Of a stretch of DNA of 64,000 nucleotides, positions 25,788 through 35,357 are shown one piece after another. Both the position numbers and the translations under genes were made by a program. Source of the stretch: GCA-002712045 sp028112705. Its GTDB lineage: Bacteria; Pseudomonadota; Alphaproteobacteria; Rhodobacterales; Rhodobacteraceae. The notes beneath the pieces are model-generated. The model made no database searches. It was not told the origin of the DNA and worked only from the letters and a program-made list of their open reading frames with translations. Positions within the stretch are counted from its first letter, which is position 1, and each line of letters starts with the position of its first letter. Location: positions 42,764-106,763 of the forward strand of contig JAOGYN010000005.1 of NCBI GenBank assembly GCA_028112705.1, read 5' to 3'.

Positions 25788-27524
25788 ATGGAACGAAAAC
25801 TAAGCACAATATTTGCACTAGATGTCGTCAGTTTTAGCAAACTTATGGCAATTGATGAGGATATAACTTTAGCAGTCTTAAGACAACGAAGAGAGATTAT
25901 TGATCAAATTATAGAAGATTATAGTGGGCGGATATTTGGATCTGCCGGCGATAGTGTGATTGCCGAATTTGCCAGTCCTGTGAAAGCCACTGAGGCATCA
26001 ATTTTAATCCAAAGCAAAATGCAATTAATTAATGAAGCACTTCCTGAAAATCAAAAAATGCGATTTAGAGTTGGATTAAATTTAGGTGATGTGATGATCT
26101 CAGGAGATAATTTATATGGTGACGCGATTAATGTTGCAGCAAGATTAGAGGCAAAAGCTGAACCAGACGGAATATGCATTTCTAAAACTGTCTTTGATAT
26201 GGTTAGTCAAAAAGTAAAAGCTTCATTTGAATCTGTTGGAGAATTAGAGTTAAAAAATATTGAAATCCCAGTAGAAGCTTATTCGGTATTGCAGTTCAAA
26301 GGTGCTGGTCGTTATCACCAACATACTGAAGCACCACAAATTAAAATTGAAAAAGCCGAATCTGGGTCCTTGGCTGTTATGATGTTTAAAAGTTTGAGTA
26401 CCGATGAGGAACAAGCTTATTTCTGTGAAGGTTTTTCTGAAGATTTGATTTCGTCACTGTCTCAATTTAGAAAACTACTTGTTGTTTCCGGTAGTGCCAG
26501 CTTTGCCTATCGCGATAAGGAGAAAAAGCCAAAAGAAATAGGTAAGGAATTAGGTGTTCGTTACATTCTTGAAGGAAGTGTGCGAAAAATGGGGCCTAGA
26601 ATGCGTATAAGTACGAGCCTCATATCAGCAGAAAAAGAAAGTACTGTTTGGTCTAGTAATTATGACACCACAATAGAAGAGATTTTTGACATTCAAGATG
26701 AATTAATCTCAACTATAATTTCGACCATTGTAGGTAGAGTGGACGCAGATCAAATACAACAACTTTCATCATCAAGACCTGAAAACTTAGCTGCATATGA
26801 TCTTGTATTACAAGGTTTAGAGCATCACCGAAAAGCTGGTGCTACAAAAGAAAATGCTCAAAAAGCATATGGACTTTTCAAACAAGCCACTGAATTGGAC
26901 CCAAATTATGCTCGAGCCCATGCATGGCGAGCCTGTTCACTTGCCAATTACCAATCTTGGGACAAAGAAGCGGCTGGAGAAAATTGGTTTGATGAATGTT
27001 CACAATCTGTAACTCGTGCACTTGAAATTGATCCAGAGGAGGCAGAGGCCCATAGAATTATGGGGTCAATAAAAATGATAAATGGAGATTTTCAATCTGG
27101 CAGGTACCACCATGAAAAAGCAAAAGACCTCTGCCCCAGCGACGCGTATATCGCGGCTAAATACGCTACTGCTTTAATATATATGGGAGAACCAGAACAA
27201 GCATCAGAAGAAATAAAGCGTGCAATGCGCTTAGATCCATTTTGCCCAGATATTTTATTTGAAGATGAGGGTATAATTAATTTTTGTTTAAATGATTATG
27301 AGGGTGCAATTAAAAGTTTTTCAAAATTAAAAGCTGTCACAAAAAATAGCCTTTTCTACTCGGCCGCATCACATGCAAAAATAGAAAACACAGAAAAAGC
27401 ACAACAAATACTGGAGCAAGCCAAGAGCTTGTCGGGTGAAACAATAGTGCAGTTTCTAAACGGACAAAACTATGAAAAATTAGGTCCATTAAACCAATTA
27501 ACTGATGCATTAAACAGAATTTAA
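25788..27524 (+). CDS. Class III adenylate cyclase-like protein with TolB-like and TPR domains
   Basis: 578 residues. The catalytic domain (about 4-170) keeps both metal-binding Asp (FALDVVSFSKLM and GSAGDSVIAEF) and the transition-state Asn/Arg (INVAARLEAKAE). The purine-selecting Lys, expected four residues before the second Asp, is Gly (RIFGSAGD). A TolB/FlgO-like region (about 190-320, FCEGFSEDLISSL) and TPR repeats (about 340-560) follow. No membrane segment is evident, so it is likely cytoplasmic. Nucleotide specificity is uncertain. The second cyclase follows 39 bp downstream. Confidence 0.85.
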   Translation: MERKLSTIFALDVVSFSKLMAIDEDITLAVLRQRREIIDQIIEDYSGRIFGSAGDSVIAEFASPVKATEASILIQSKMQLINEALPENQKMRFRVGLNLGDVMISGDNLYGDAINVAARLEAKAEPDGICISKTVFDMVSQKVKASFESVGELELKNIEIPVEAYSVLQFKGAGRYHQHTEAPQIKIEKAESGSLAVMMFKSLSTDEEQAYFCEGFSEDLISSLSQFRKLLVVSGSASFAYRDKEKKPKEIGKELGVRYILEGSVRKMGPRMRISTSLISAEKESTVWSSNYDTTIEEIFDIQDELISTIISTIVGRVDADQIQQLSSSRPENLAAYDLVLQGLEHHRKAGATKENAQKAYGLFKQATELDPNYARAHAWRACSLANYQSWDKEAAGENWFDECSQSVTRALEIDPEEAEAHRIMGSIKMINGDFQSGRYHHEKAKDLCPSDAYIAAKYATALIYMGEPEQASEEIKRAMRLDPFCPDILFEDEGIINFCLNDYEGAIKSFSKLKAVTKNSLFYSAASHAKIENTEKAQQILEQAKSLSGETIVQFLNGQNYEKLGPLNQLTDALNRI

Positions 27525-27563
27525 TTAATTAATCTGAACTTAATTTACTTAAAGTGATTCAAA

Positions 27564-28856
27564 ATGACATTAGAAGAATTTATAAAAAGAGATAGCGTTA
27601 TTGACTTAAGTTTCTTTAATTTTTCCAATGCTATAACTGCCGCTTATTTTGCATCAAATGAACTTGAAGTTTTAAGAGTTAACAGGAATTTCAAAAAATT
27701 TTTTCCAGTTCTTGAAAATGTAACTAATGTATTATTTCCAAGTGTATTAGAGCAACTCGGTGTAGCAAATTCTATAATTGATGAATTTGAAAACGGATTG
27801 AAGAAAAATGGACAGGTGCTAATTCCAAGAATTGAATTAATTATAGAAGGTGAAGAAAAAGTTTATTCACTTTTGTCAGCTACAACCAAAAATAAGGACT
27901 TTTCGTTTCTAAATGGGGTTCAAGGTCAATTTGTTGACAGAACAATTGAGCATAAACTACGTGTGGAAAAAGAGGAACTACTTGATCAAAAGCTTCGTGA
28001 TCAAGAGATTATTGAAGAAAAGAGCATGCACCTAGAAAACATTGCAAATCGGCTTGCAAAATATCTATCGCCACAAGTTTATAAAAGTATCTTTGCTGAA
28101 GAAGAAACTTCTACCCCTACCCACAAAAGAAAAAATCTAACTGTATTTTTCTCAGATATAGTAAATTTTACTGATTTAAGCGATACATTAGAGCCAGAAA
28201 AACTTGCTCAAATTATTAATAATTATTTATCAGAAATGACAACTATTGCGTTAGAATGTGGTGGTACAATTGATAAATTCATTGGGGATGCAGTGATGAT
28301 ATTCTTTGGTGATCCCGAAACAATGGGTGAAGAGCAAGATGCATTAAATTGTATTGAGATGGCTTTAAGAATGAAGGCAAGGGTAGAAGAATTGCGCGAA
28401 TATTGGATAAGAAATGGTGTAAAAGGTGGTTTAGACATTCGAGTAGGTATAGCAACAGGACACTGTACAGTTGGAAATTTTGGCTCAAACCAAAGAATGG
28501 ACTACACAGCCTTGGGAGGTCCTGTAAACATTTCTGCTAGGTTGGAAGGAAAAGCTCCCAAAAATGAAATATTAATTTCTGATGCAACTCATAATTTAGT
28601 AAAAGGAAAGATAAAGAGTGAATATTTTGATGAACTCACACTAAAAGGGTTTGCAAGGCCAATTGGTATACACTTAGTTAAAGATTTCCTTTCTGAGAAA
28701 CATAAAGATCAAAGGCAAACTTACTCTCATCGTGGAAAACATATTGATATTGATGTGTTTGACGTCTCCGATATAAGGTCAGCAATAGAAGAATTAAAAG
28801 CAGTAAGCACAAAATTTGAAACATTAATTCCCAGTGAACCTGATAAAGACAAATAA
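27564..28856 (+). CDS. Class III adenylate/guanylate cyclase with N-terminal sensor-like region
   Basis: 430 residues. Residues 1-130 look like a divergent PAS-like sensor with no clear ligand site. A charged coiled coil (about 135-175) with KYLSPQVYKSIF leads to the cyclase domain (about 190-365): FFSDIVNFTDLSD, GGTIDKFIGDAVMIFFGDP with the purine Lys retained, and DYTALGGPVNISARLE with Asn and Arg. All catalytic positions appear intact. The C-terminal 45 residues are charged. It is 39 bp after the TPR cyclase and probably co-transcribed. Confidence 0.88.
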   Translation: MTLEEFIKRDSVIDLSFFNFSNAITAAYFASNELEVLRVNRNFKKFFPVLENVTNVLFPSVLEQLGVANSIIDEFENGLKKNGQVLIPRIELIIEGEEKVYSLLSATTKNKDFSFLNGVQGQFVDRTIEHKLRVEKEELLDQKLRDQEIIEEKSMHLENIANRLAKYLSPQVYKSIFAEEETSTPTHKRKNLTVFFSDIVNFTDLSDTLEPEKLAQIINNYLSEMTTIALECGGTIDKFIGDAVMIFFGDPETMGEEQDALNCIEMALRMKARVEELREYWIRNGVKGGLDIRVGIATGHCTVGNFGSNQRMDYTALGGPVNISARLEGKAPKNEILISDATHNLVKGKIKSEYFDELTLKGFARPIGIHLVKDFLSEKHKDQRQTYSHRGKHIDIDVFDVSDIRSAIEELKAVSTKFETLIPSEPDKDK

Positions 28857-28983
28857 ATTAACTTTATCTTTTGACATACTAATTAATAAAAATAAAAAAT
28901 CACAGCCTAGAAGGCGCTATACAAACTATTTCAAATTACAAATTAATATGATAGAGAAATTGTTAGTTTAAAGAGGTTTTATA

Positions 28984-29244
28984 ATGAGTGAAGAATACTC
29001 AACTAAATTTTTTGATATAGCTTTTAAAGATGGCACCCCAAGAAAAGCCTTTTTAACTGCATGTGTGGTGGGCACGATACTAACATCAATCAATCATGGC
29101 GATACTATTCTAGCAGGAGAATATCCACCAATACTGAAAATTCTTCTCACTTACTGTGTACCTTTTTGTGTAACTACTTGGGGATCTTATTTGGGGAAAA
29201 AAGATAAGATATTGCAACAGCAACAAATCGATGCCCTAAGCTAA
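28984..29244 (+). CDS. nrtS: NrtS-family small membrane protein (putative nitrate/nitrite transporter)
   Basis: 86 residues with two hydrophobic helices. The first, AFLTACVVGTILTSINHGD (about 18-36), and second, LLTYCVPFCVTTWGSYLGKK (about 52-71), match the small NrtS family, members of which transport nitrate/nitrite in marine bacteria. AGAGG precedes the ATG. No nitrate reductase genes are nearby, so its local role is unclear. Confidence 0.75.
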   Translation: MSEEYSTKFFDIAFKDGTPRKAFLTACVVGTILTSINHGDTILAGEYPPILKILLTYCVPFCVTTWGSYLGKKDKILQQQQIDALS

Positions 29245-29278
29245 AAAATATTTCCAATAATTAAAAAATAAATTAAAG

Positions 29279-30964
29279 TTAACTTAAAAAATGCATTATT
29301 GCTTTTTTCATTTCAATCGCAATATTTTTTACTTTTGTTTTATCTTCAATGTCAGATATTCTTATATTGTCTAGATCAATTTTTCTCTTAGCTAATATAT
29401 CCGAAACAGTATCAAAAAAATGTATATTATTTGAAAATAATTTTTTAATGATTTCTTTCTCCACATTTATGACAACAGTTGGGCTTTCAGCGATAATATT
29501 GGCCGTTCTAGGTTCACCAGTCATTAATGACATTTCGCCAAAAAAGTCACCAACTCCCAACTTAGAGACTATCTTTCGCTCTCTATTCTCCATGTCAAGC
29601 TGAACGCTAACCACTCCATCAGCGATAATGTAAAGGCTATCCCCAGGATCTTTTTGTTTAATTATCATCTCACTATTATTAAAATGAACTCTTTTGCAAC
29701 TTTCTGAAAGTAGAGTAAGTTCATCTTCGTTCATAGACATAAAAATTGGAACTTTTTTCAGTAAGACTTTATTCTTAATTGCCTCATTATAGGGATTAAA
29801 CTCAGCTGAAAACTGTTCTTCAAAATCTTCTGGTACTCTCGAGGATTGGAGGGCTTCTAAACCAACATCGGCATCTAGTAGACTATACAAACGACCTACT
29901 GTCATACGGATTCCGGCATGTTGCAAAGTTTTATGGACTTCTAACATAACCACATCCTGTTGAGAAGTTTTCAAGAAGCCATTTGTACAATCAAAACCAA
30001 TCACAAATTTTAATCCATATTCATCAACATCCGAAAATTTTACCCATTGAAAATCTAATTGATCTCTACCATCTACGGGTTTTACCTTTTTTAAAGCATT
30101 AGAAAGTAATTGACTGATATGCCTTGGATCGTGCTTTGGATTGAACGAGAGAGAATTAAAAATTCGAAACCCTTCACTTAAATTTGTTTTGTCTGTGCGG
30201 CTCCAATTGTTGATTACTGAGCTAGCAACCACTTCATTTGGAATTGTAATCTCCGTGTTTTCAAACGTTCTAATTCTTGTTGAACGCCAAGTAACATCTA
30301 TTACTAAGCCACTAATATCGTTAATTGAAACATATTCATCTGGACTAAAAGGTCGCTCTAAATTTACGAAAACTCCAGATAATATATTACTTAGGTTTGC
30401 CTGAATAGCTAACCCAATAATCGCAGCTAGAATTCCTGATGTTGCAAGTATGCTAGTCAATTCAAATTCGAATACACCCGATAAAACCATTAAAGTTGGT
30501 ATAATAAATAATAACACTTCAACTAATAGTGAAATTATTTCTGGGATCTTCACATTCGAATTAAGACGGTTTTCATTTAAATATTGATATTTATAAGCCA
30601 TCATTAGATGAATTGATGGGATGAAGTAATAAGATAACAATATGATTTTACTAATTAACAGCAAATCTTCATTAAAATAAATATAGACATAAGCACCTGA
30701 AGAAAGAATTTCAGAAATATAATTAAGGGTATAATAAGAGCCAATTGGTAAAATTATTAATAAACTTACTAACTGACTTAACCTATTACTTCCCTTTAAC
30801 TTCACTACAACTGGCAGCGCAAATATTGAAAAAGCCATCTGAACCGTTGACCAAAAAGTCATATCTCGACTAATTGAAAGGTCCAAAAAGGCAAAAAATA
30901 AACCAGTAGTTAGAATTATAATTAAGAAAACTTTTGATAGAATATAAAATATATTTAATTTCAT
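29279..30964 (-). CDS. MscS-type mechanosensitive channel with C-terminal cyclic-nucleotide-binding domain
   Basis: 561 residues. Five or more N-terminal membrane helices are followed by the MscS pore helix and beta domain (about 165-290: ILAAIIGLAIQANLSNILSG and EYVSINDISGLVIDVTWRST). The C-terminal CNBD (about 400-520) keeps the phosphate-binding cassette FFGEMSLMTGEPRTANI with its Arg. This domain order is known from bacterial cNMP-gated MscS channels, which open or modulate on cAMP. Four cyclases in the window make a cyclic-nucleotide input plausible. Convergent with nrtS. Confidence 0.9.
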   Translation of the reverse strand: MKLNIFYILSKVFLIIILTTGLFFAFLDLSISRDMTFWSTVQMAFSIFALPVVVKLKGSNRLSQLVSLLIILPIGSYYTLNYISEILSSGAYVYIYFNEDLLLISKIILLSYYFIPSIHLMMAYKYQYLNENRLNSNVKIPEIISLLVEVLLFIIPTLMVLSGVFEFELTSILATSGILAAIIGLAIQANLSNILSGVFVNLERPFSPDEYVSINDISGLVIDVTWRSTRIRTFENTEITIPNEVVASSVINNWSRTDKTNLSEGFRIFNSLSFNPKHDPRHISQLLSNALKKVKPVDGRDQLDFQWVKFSDVDEYGLKFVIGFDCTNGFLKTSQQDVVMLEVHKTLQHAGIRMTVGRLYSLLDADVGLEALQSSRVPEDFEEQFSAEFNPYNEAIKNKVLLKKVPIFMSMNEDELTLLSESCKRVHFNNSEMIIKQKDPGDSLYIIADGVVSVQLDMENRERKIVSKLGVGDFFGEMSLMTGEPRTANIIAESPTVVINVEKEIIKKLFSNNIHFFDTVSDILAKRKIDLDNIRISDIEDKTKVKNIAIEMKKAIMHFLS

Positions 30965-31139
30965 TTTGATTTATTTTTACCTTAGTTATGAGTATAAAAA
31001 CATTCTCTTGAATAATTTTACATCACTAATCGCGCTTAAACCAGTTAATTAAGTGGAATTTACTAGACAATCAAATAATAAAGATTAATTTGCAGCAGCA
31101 ACAATCATGGATAACCATAAACTGGAAGAGAAGCGCAAC

Positions 31140-31661
31140 ATGAGAGAGTTCATAGAAAATACTGTAGAAAGATTAATTTTTGCCAGTAGATGGCTTTTAG
31201 CGCCAGTTTACCTAGTTCTATGCGTTTCACTCGCATTTGTGGCACTTAAAGTTCTTCAAGAGTTTTTGCATATACTCCCAAAAGCCATGGATATGGATAA
31301 TAAAGACATGATGATGTTTCTCCTACATATTGTAGACTTTGCATTAGTTGGAAATCTAATCTTAATGATTATTTTTGCGGGTTATGAAAATTTCGTTTCA
31401 AAAATAACTGTTGCAAGAACGAGTGAAGATAAACCAAGTTGGATGGGTAAAGTTGATTTTAGTGAATTAAAACTTAAGTTAATAGCATCCATAGTAGCTA
31501 TATCTGGAATTAACTTATTGGAAACATTTATGGATCTCTCGCATAAAACCGATAGAGAAATTCAGTGGATGATAATTATTCACCTCGTGTTTATAGCTTC
31601 TGGTGTATTTTTAGCAATAATGGACTATGTAGCATCAAAAACAACTAGTCACGAAGTGTAA
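31140..31661 (+). CDS. yqhA: YqhA/UPF0114 family inner-membrane protein
   Basis: 173 residues from ATG 31140; an upstream in-frame ATG at 31107 would add 11 residues, but 31140 has GGAAGAG upstream and gives MREFIENTVERLIFASRWLL, aligned with the E. coli YqhA start. Three or four TM helices. FAGYENFVSKI (about 89-99), SWMGKVDFSELKLKL and the third TM SIVAISGINLLETFMDL are family hallmarks. Function of the family is not established. Preceded by a divergent gap from the MscS-CNBD gene. Confidence 0.85.
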   Translation: MREFIENTVERLIFASRWLLAPVYLVLCVSLAFVALKVLQEFLHILPKAMDMDNKDMMMFLLHIVDFALVGNLILMIIFAGYENFVSKITVARTSEDKPSWMGKVDFSELKLKLIASIVAISGINLLETFMDLSHKTDREIQWMIIIHLVFIASGVFLAIMDYVASKTTSHEV

Positions 31662-31672
31662 GAGAGAAGATT

Positions 31673-31849
31673 ATGGCTAGGTTATTAGTTTTAGTCATAA
31701 TCGTATTTTCACTGGTTTACGGAATATTTTGGATTTTTGGCAAAGCTTTAGAAAAAGTCCCATCAAAATTAATTTTAATAATATTATTCACTGGCTTTAG
31801 TTTAGGTGTTTTATCAAGCGCAATTTTTTACTATTATTGGTTTTTTTAA
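31673..31849 (+). CDS. Small two-helix membrane protein
   Basis: 58 residues, starting 11 bp after yqhA. Two hydrophobic segments (about 3-22 and 32-50) flank a short polar linker GKALEKVPSK, ending YYYWFF. A weak GAGAG lies upstream of the ATG. No family is recognised. Tight spacing to yqhA argues that it is a real co-transcribed gene. Confidence 0.55.
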   Translation: MARLLVLVIIVFSLVYGIFWIFGKALEKVPSKLILIILFTGFSLGVLSSAIFYYYWFF

Positions 31850-31932
31850 TTATTAATTATTGCCATTATAGGAATAAATAATTATCCAATTCAATAATTG
31901 AATTTTTTTAAATAATTAATTGTAGAAATATT

Positions 31933-33348
31933 ATGTCAGAAATTACAGACCTTGATGCGGTAACGTTATCTAAAGCCATACATGAAAAGAAATTAGGCTG
32001 TTCTGAGGTCATGAGCGCTTATTTAGATCGTATAGAAAAATACAATCCAAAAATTAATGCAATTATCTCAATGAGATCAAGAGAAGAACTTATTAAAGAA
32101 TCAAAGTTATTAGAAAATAAGGAACCGACGGGATGGCTTCATGGGATACCAATAGCAATTAAAGACTTGGCTGAAACAAAAGGTTTAAAAACAACGTGGG
32201 GTTCGCCAATATTCAAAGAATATATTCCTAATTTTGATTGTATAGTGTCACAAAGAATAAAGAAAGCAGGAGCGATTGTAATTGGAAAAACTAACACACC
32301 TGAATTTGGTCTTGGGTCACATAGCTATAATCCTGTTCATGGTGTCACCAGAAATCCTTACGATTTGACAAAAACTGCAGGTGGTTCAAGCGGCGGCGCG
32401 GCAGCAGCTCTTGCGGCCCGCCTCCTACCAATAGCTGATGGTTCAGACATGATGGGTTCTCTCAGGAATCCAGGCGCTTATAACAACGTATATGGCTTTA
32501 GACCTAGCTGGGGATTGGTGCCGAATGACGCTGATGGCGATATCTTTATGCAGACTTTGGCAACCAGTGGACCCATGGCACGCACCCCAACAGACTTAGC
32601 TTATCTACTGCAGACATTGGCTGGACCTAATTCATTGTTACCAACAAATACAACACCTGAAAAATCATACACTAATGAACTCAACAAATCCGTTTCAGGT
32701 TTGCGAATTGGATGGATTGGGAATTGGTCGAACAATTATCAATATGAGAATGGCGTTTTAACTATCTGTGAAGAAGCTTTAAGCGTTTATCAAAAAATGG
32801 GTGTTAAAGTAGAACCTTTCATACCTAAGTTTGACACTAAAAAGCTATGGAAATCATGGCTAACTTTACGAAGCTGGGCCATCTCCAATGGTATGAGAGA
32901 CCATTACACAGACACCAAAAAACGAAAAATGTTAAAACCAGAAGTGATCTACGAAATAGAAAGTGGATTATCTTTAACCGCTACTCAATTACACGAAGCT
33001 AGCGTCATCAGGTCGAATTGGTTTAGATATTTAACTGAAGTTTTTAAAAATTATGACGCACTAGCCCTACCCTCAGCACAAGTATTTCCTTTTGATATTG
33101 AAGAAAACTGGCCTGCAGAAATAAATAACATTGAGATGACGACCTATCATCAATGGATGGAAGTTGTAATTCCAGTATCTTTAGTTGGGCTCCCAGCAAT
33201 CAATATTCCGTGTGGGTTTAACGAACAAAACCTACCTATGGGTCTTCAATTATTTGGTGCAACAGGAAGTGACAAATCAATATTAAAATTTGCCCAAAAC
33301 TATCATTTAAAAACAGAGTGGCCAAATAGGAATAGACCAATACTCTGA
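31933..33348 (+). CDS. Amidase (amidase-signature family)
   Basis: 471 residues. The Ser-cisSer-Lys triad can be placed: Lys in GIPIAIKDLAETKG (about 72-85), the Gly/Ser-rich loop AGGSSGGAAAALAARLL (about 149-165) and the nucleophile Ser in GSDMMGSLRNPG (about 169-180). It hydrolyses a carboxamide in the cytoplasm; physiological substrate unknown. First gene of a compact plus-strand operon with two MaoC-like proteins and two SnoaL-like proteins, suggesting degradation of an amide to an acyl product that is then hydrated. Confidence 0.9.
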   Translation: MSEITDLDAVTLSKAIHEKKLGCSEVMSAYLDRIEKYNPKINAIISMRSREELIKESKLLENKEPTGWLHGIPIAIKDLAETKGLKTTWGSPIFKEYIPNFDCIVSQRIKKAGAIVIGKTNTPEFGLGSHSYNPVHGVTRNPYDLTKTAGGSSGGAAAALAARLLPIADGSDMMGSLRNPGAYNNVYGFRPSWGLVPNDADGDIFMQTLATSGPMARTPTDLAYLLQTLAGPNSLLPTNTTPEKSYTNELNKSVSGLRIGWIGNWSNNYQYENGVLTICEEALSVYQKMGVKVEPFIPKFDTKKLWKSWLTLRSWAISNGMRDHYTDTKKRKMLKPEVIYEIESGLSLTATQLHEASVIRSNWFRYLTEVFKNYDALALPSAQVFPFDIEENWPAEINNIEMTTYHQWMEVVIPVSLVGLPAINIPCGFNEQNLPMGLQLFGATGSDKSILKFAQNYHLKTEWPNRNRPIL

Positions 33349-33411
33349 AAACCGTTGCGGCATAGCTTTTTTCATGTATTGTTTAATAATCACCAACTTC
33401 ACGGGGTATTT

Positions 33412-33882
33412 TTGAAACTGTCAACGCCCATATATTTTGAAGACCTCGATAAGTTTGCGACTTTTAGATCTGATGAAATGACTATTACCGCAGAAGAAAT
33501 CAGAAAGTATGCAACACAATTTGACCCTCAGCCCTATCACACCGATCGTTCTGCAGCTGAAGGATCAATATTTGGTGGTCTTTGTGCAAGTGGATGGCAC
33601 GTATGCGCAATTATGATGAAATTATTAAGTAATGTTATGGCTAAAGAAAACATCATGTTAATTGGAAGTGATAACGTTCCATCATTAAAGTGGCGCAAAC
33701 CTGCTTTTGAAGGTAACAAATTACATGCTGAATTAGAGTTTAAAGGTGCTGGGATAAATAAAACTGAACCAGATTTTGGTGTCATTAACTGCGACGTAAA
33801 AGTCTTAAATGAAAATCAGCAATTGGTAATGGAAGTAAAAACCACACTCATGGTTGAAAATAAAGGAAGTAATAGTGAGTAA
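33412..33882 (+). CDS. MaoC-like hydratase (catalytically competent copy)
   Basis: 156 residues from a TTG at 33412, preceded by GGGG; a TTG at 33355 is also open, but 33412 gives KLSTPIYFEDLDKF, the usual hotdog-fold opening. The catalytic dyad motif is FDPQPYHTD (about 38-46, Asp and His five apart) and the family loop is FGGLCASGWHV. Likely hydrates an enoyl-CoA or enoyl-acid. Its last 8 bp overlap the start of the next MaoC-like gene, indicating coupled translation. Confidence 0.85.
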   Translation: MKLSTPIYFEDLDKFATFRSDEMTITAEEIRKYATQFDPQPYHTDRSAAEGSIFGGLCASGWHVCAIMMKLLSNVMAKENIMLIGSDNVPSLKWRKPAFEGNKLHAELEFKGAGINKTEPDFGVINCDVKVLNENQQLVMEVKTTLMVENKGSNSE

Positions 33883-34375
33883 AGCTTCGTTTTTACGTTC
33901 CAGATGGTTTGAGGACATCCCAGTCGGTGAGTTTCATGTTTTTGGGAGTTACACCCTTAGTGAGCAAGAAATGGTTGATTTTGGAACAGCCTATGCTCCT
34001 CAGATTTACCATACGGATCCAGATGCCGCGATGAATACCAGATACAAAGGACTAATAGCATCAAATTGGCACCTCTGTTCAATTTGGATGCGCTTAATGG
34101 TTGATTATATGGAAGGATACGCATTAGGCGTAGAAGATGGGCGTCGAAATGGTGCAGGTTTAGGTTTCCAAAACTTAAAAGTCCTAAAACCTGTTCGCCC
34201 AGGACATACCTTGACTTTCTCACATGAAATTATCGAAAAATCGGAAAAAATTGTAAAAAATAAATGGGGTATTATTAAAAGTCGAAATGAGGCTTTTAAT
34301 CACAAAGGTGAACTAGCAATGTCCTTTATTGTAGATATTTTAGCAGAACGAAATCCTAATAATCTAGACAATTAA
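33875..34375 (+). CDS. MaoC-like protein lacking the catalytic Asp (partner subunit?)
   Basis: 166 residues from GTG 33875, chosen because AAGGAAG lies 5 bp upstream and the product begins SKASFLRSRWFEDIPVGE like MaoC proteins. It has the hotdog motifs GLIASNWHLCSIWMRL and VRPGHTLTF, but the dyad site reads YAPQIYHTD: the Asp is Ala while His is kept. This suggests a structural or substrate-binding partner for the MaoC protein just upstream, as in heterodimeric hydratases. Confidence 0.83.
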   Translation: MSKASFLRSRWFEDIPVGEFHVFGSYTLSEQEMVDFGTAYAPQIYHTDPDAAMNTRYKGLIASNWHLCSIWMRLMVDYMEGYALGVEDGRRNGAGLGFQNLKVLKPVRPGHTLTFSHEIIEKSEKIVKNKWGIIKSRNEAFNHKGELAMSFIVDILAERNPNNLDN

Positions 34376-34409
34376 TATTTTATTAACAGAATCCTACGGA
34401 GACTACTTA

Positions 34410-34970
34410 ATGCCAATTATAGATTGCAAATTAATAGCTGGGTATGACGAAACAACACGTAAATTACTAGCAGAACGTATAACAGACGCCGCCTGCTCTT
34501 CCACCGGAGCAGCGCCAGAGTTTGTTACTATTACAATTACAGAAATTTCACCAAATAATTATATGCGTGGACGAACTCAAAAACAACCAGCTAAAGCACC
34601 TTTACAATCCAATGACATTATTCAAAATTATCTAAATGCAATGGAAGCTAGAGACTTGAAATTAGCAAATTCTTTTATTGGCGATAAATTCCACATCACC
34701 TGCCCTGGGAATAAGATTTTTTATTCATTAGAAGATTTTCTGAATTGGGGTAAGGTTAGATACAAAAAAATAGCCAAAGACATAAGCTCAATCGACGTAT
34801 CTTTTAACGGCCTTGATGCATTTATATATTGCCACGGCACATTAAAGGGTGAGTGGTTAAATGGGCAATCGTTTGTGGGCATAAGATTTATTGACAAATT
34901 TCATACAAAAAATTCAAAAATAATTTCTCAAGAAATATGGAATGATTTAGATCTAATGAAAGAGGCTTGA
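34410..34970 (+). CDS. Tautomerase-like domain fused to a SnoaL/NTF2-like domain
   Basis: 186 residues. Residues 1-60 look like a 4-oxalocrotonate tautomerase subunit: the mature N-terminus would be Pro (PIIDCKLIAGYDETTRKLLAERI), and FVTITITEISPNNYMRG forms the second strand. Residues 68-186 resemble an NTF2/SnoaL cone (IIQNYLNAMEARDLKLANSF ... GTLKGEWLNGQSF ... RFIDKFHTKN). The two usually occur as separate proteins. Encoded 34 bp after the second MaoC gene and 3 bp before a second SnoaL-like gene. Reaction not known. Confidence 0.72.
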   Translation: MPIIDCKLIAGYDETTRKLLAERITDAACSSTGAAPEFVTITITEISPNNYMRGRTQKQPAKAPLQSNDIIQNYLNAMEARDLKLANSFIGDKFHITCPGNKIFYSLEDFLNWGKVRYKKIAKDISSIDVSFNGLDAFIYCHGTLKGEWLNGQSFVGIRFIDKFHTKNSKIISQEIWNDLDLMKEA

Positions 34971-34973
34971 AAC

Positions 34974-35357
34974 ATGAATGAAGATCAAATGGAAAATTTG
35001 GTTCTATCATATTTTAAAGGAGTAGATAGCGAAGATTTTGAAATGATCAAAAGCACACTTAGCAAAGATTGTCGCCTTACTGTAGAGACACATAACGTAG
35101 AGTTGAATGGGCACCAAGAGATAGAAAAAATGTTTAAAAATTTGTGGAAAAACCACAAGTCGGTTTTGCACCACGAATTTAAATTTCTCACCAATGCTTA
35201 CTTAAATAAACTTTCAGTTCAGTTTAACGTAGTTAACACACTTAAAAATAATGAAATAGTTAATAAATCAAATTGTAACTTTTTTACTTTCAACAAAAAA
35301 TTGTTTACTGAAATTAATATATATATGGCTGGAAAAAATACTATTTTAAAATCATAA
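34974..35357 (+). CDS. SnoaL/NTF2-like protein
   Basis: 127 residues of the small alpha+beta cone type: LSYFKGVDSEDFEMIKSTLS (about 7-30) and later VQFNVVNTLKNNEIVNKSNC, FFTFNKKLFTEINIYM. The family covers isomerases, hydrolases and binding proteins of many kinds. It follows the fused tautomerase-SnoaL gene by 3 bp, so a heteromeric or sequential role is likely. No catalytic residues can be assigned with confidence. Confidence 0.65.
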   Translation: MNEDQMENLVLSYFKGVDSEDFEMIKSTLSKDCRLTVETHNVELNGHQEIEKMFKNLWKNHKSVLHHEFKFLTNAYLNKLSVQFNVVNTLKNNEIVNKSNCNFFTFNKKLFTEINIYMAGKNTILKS

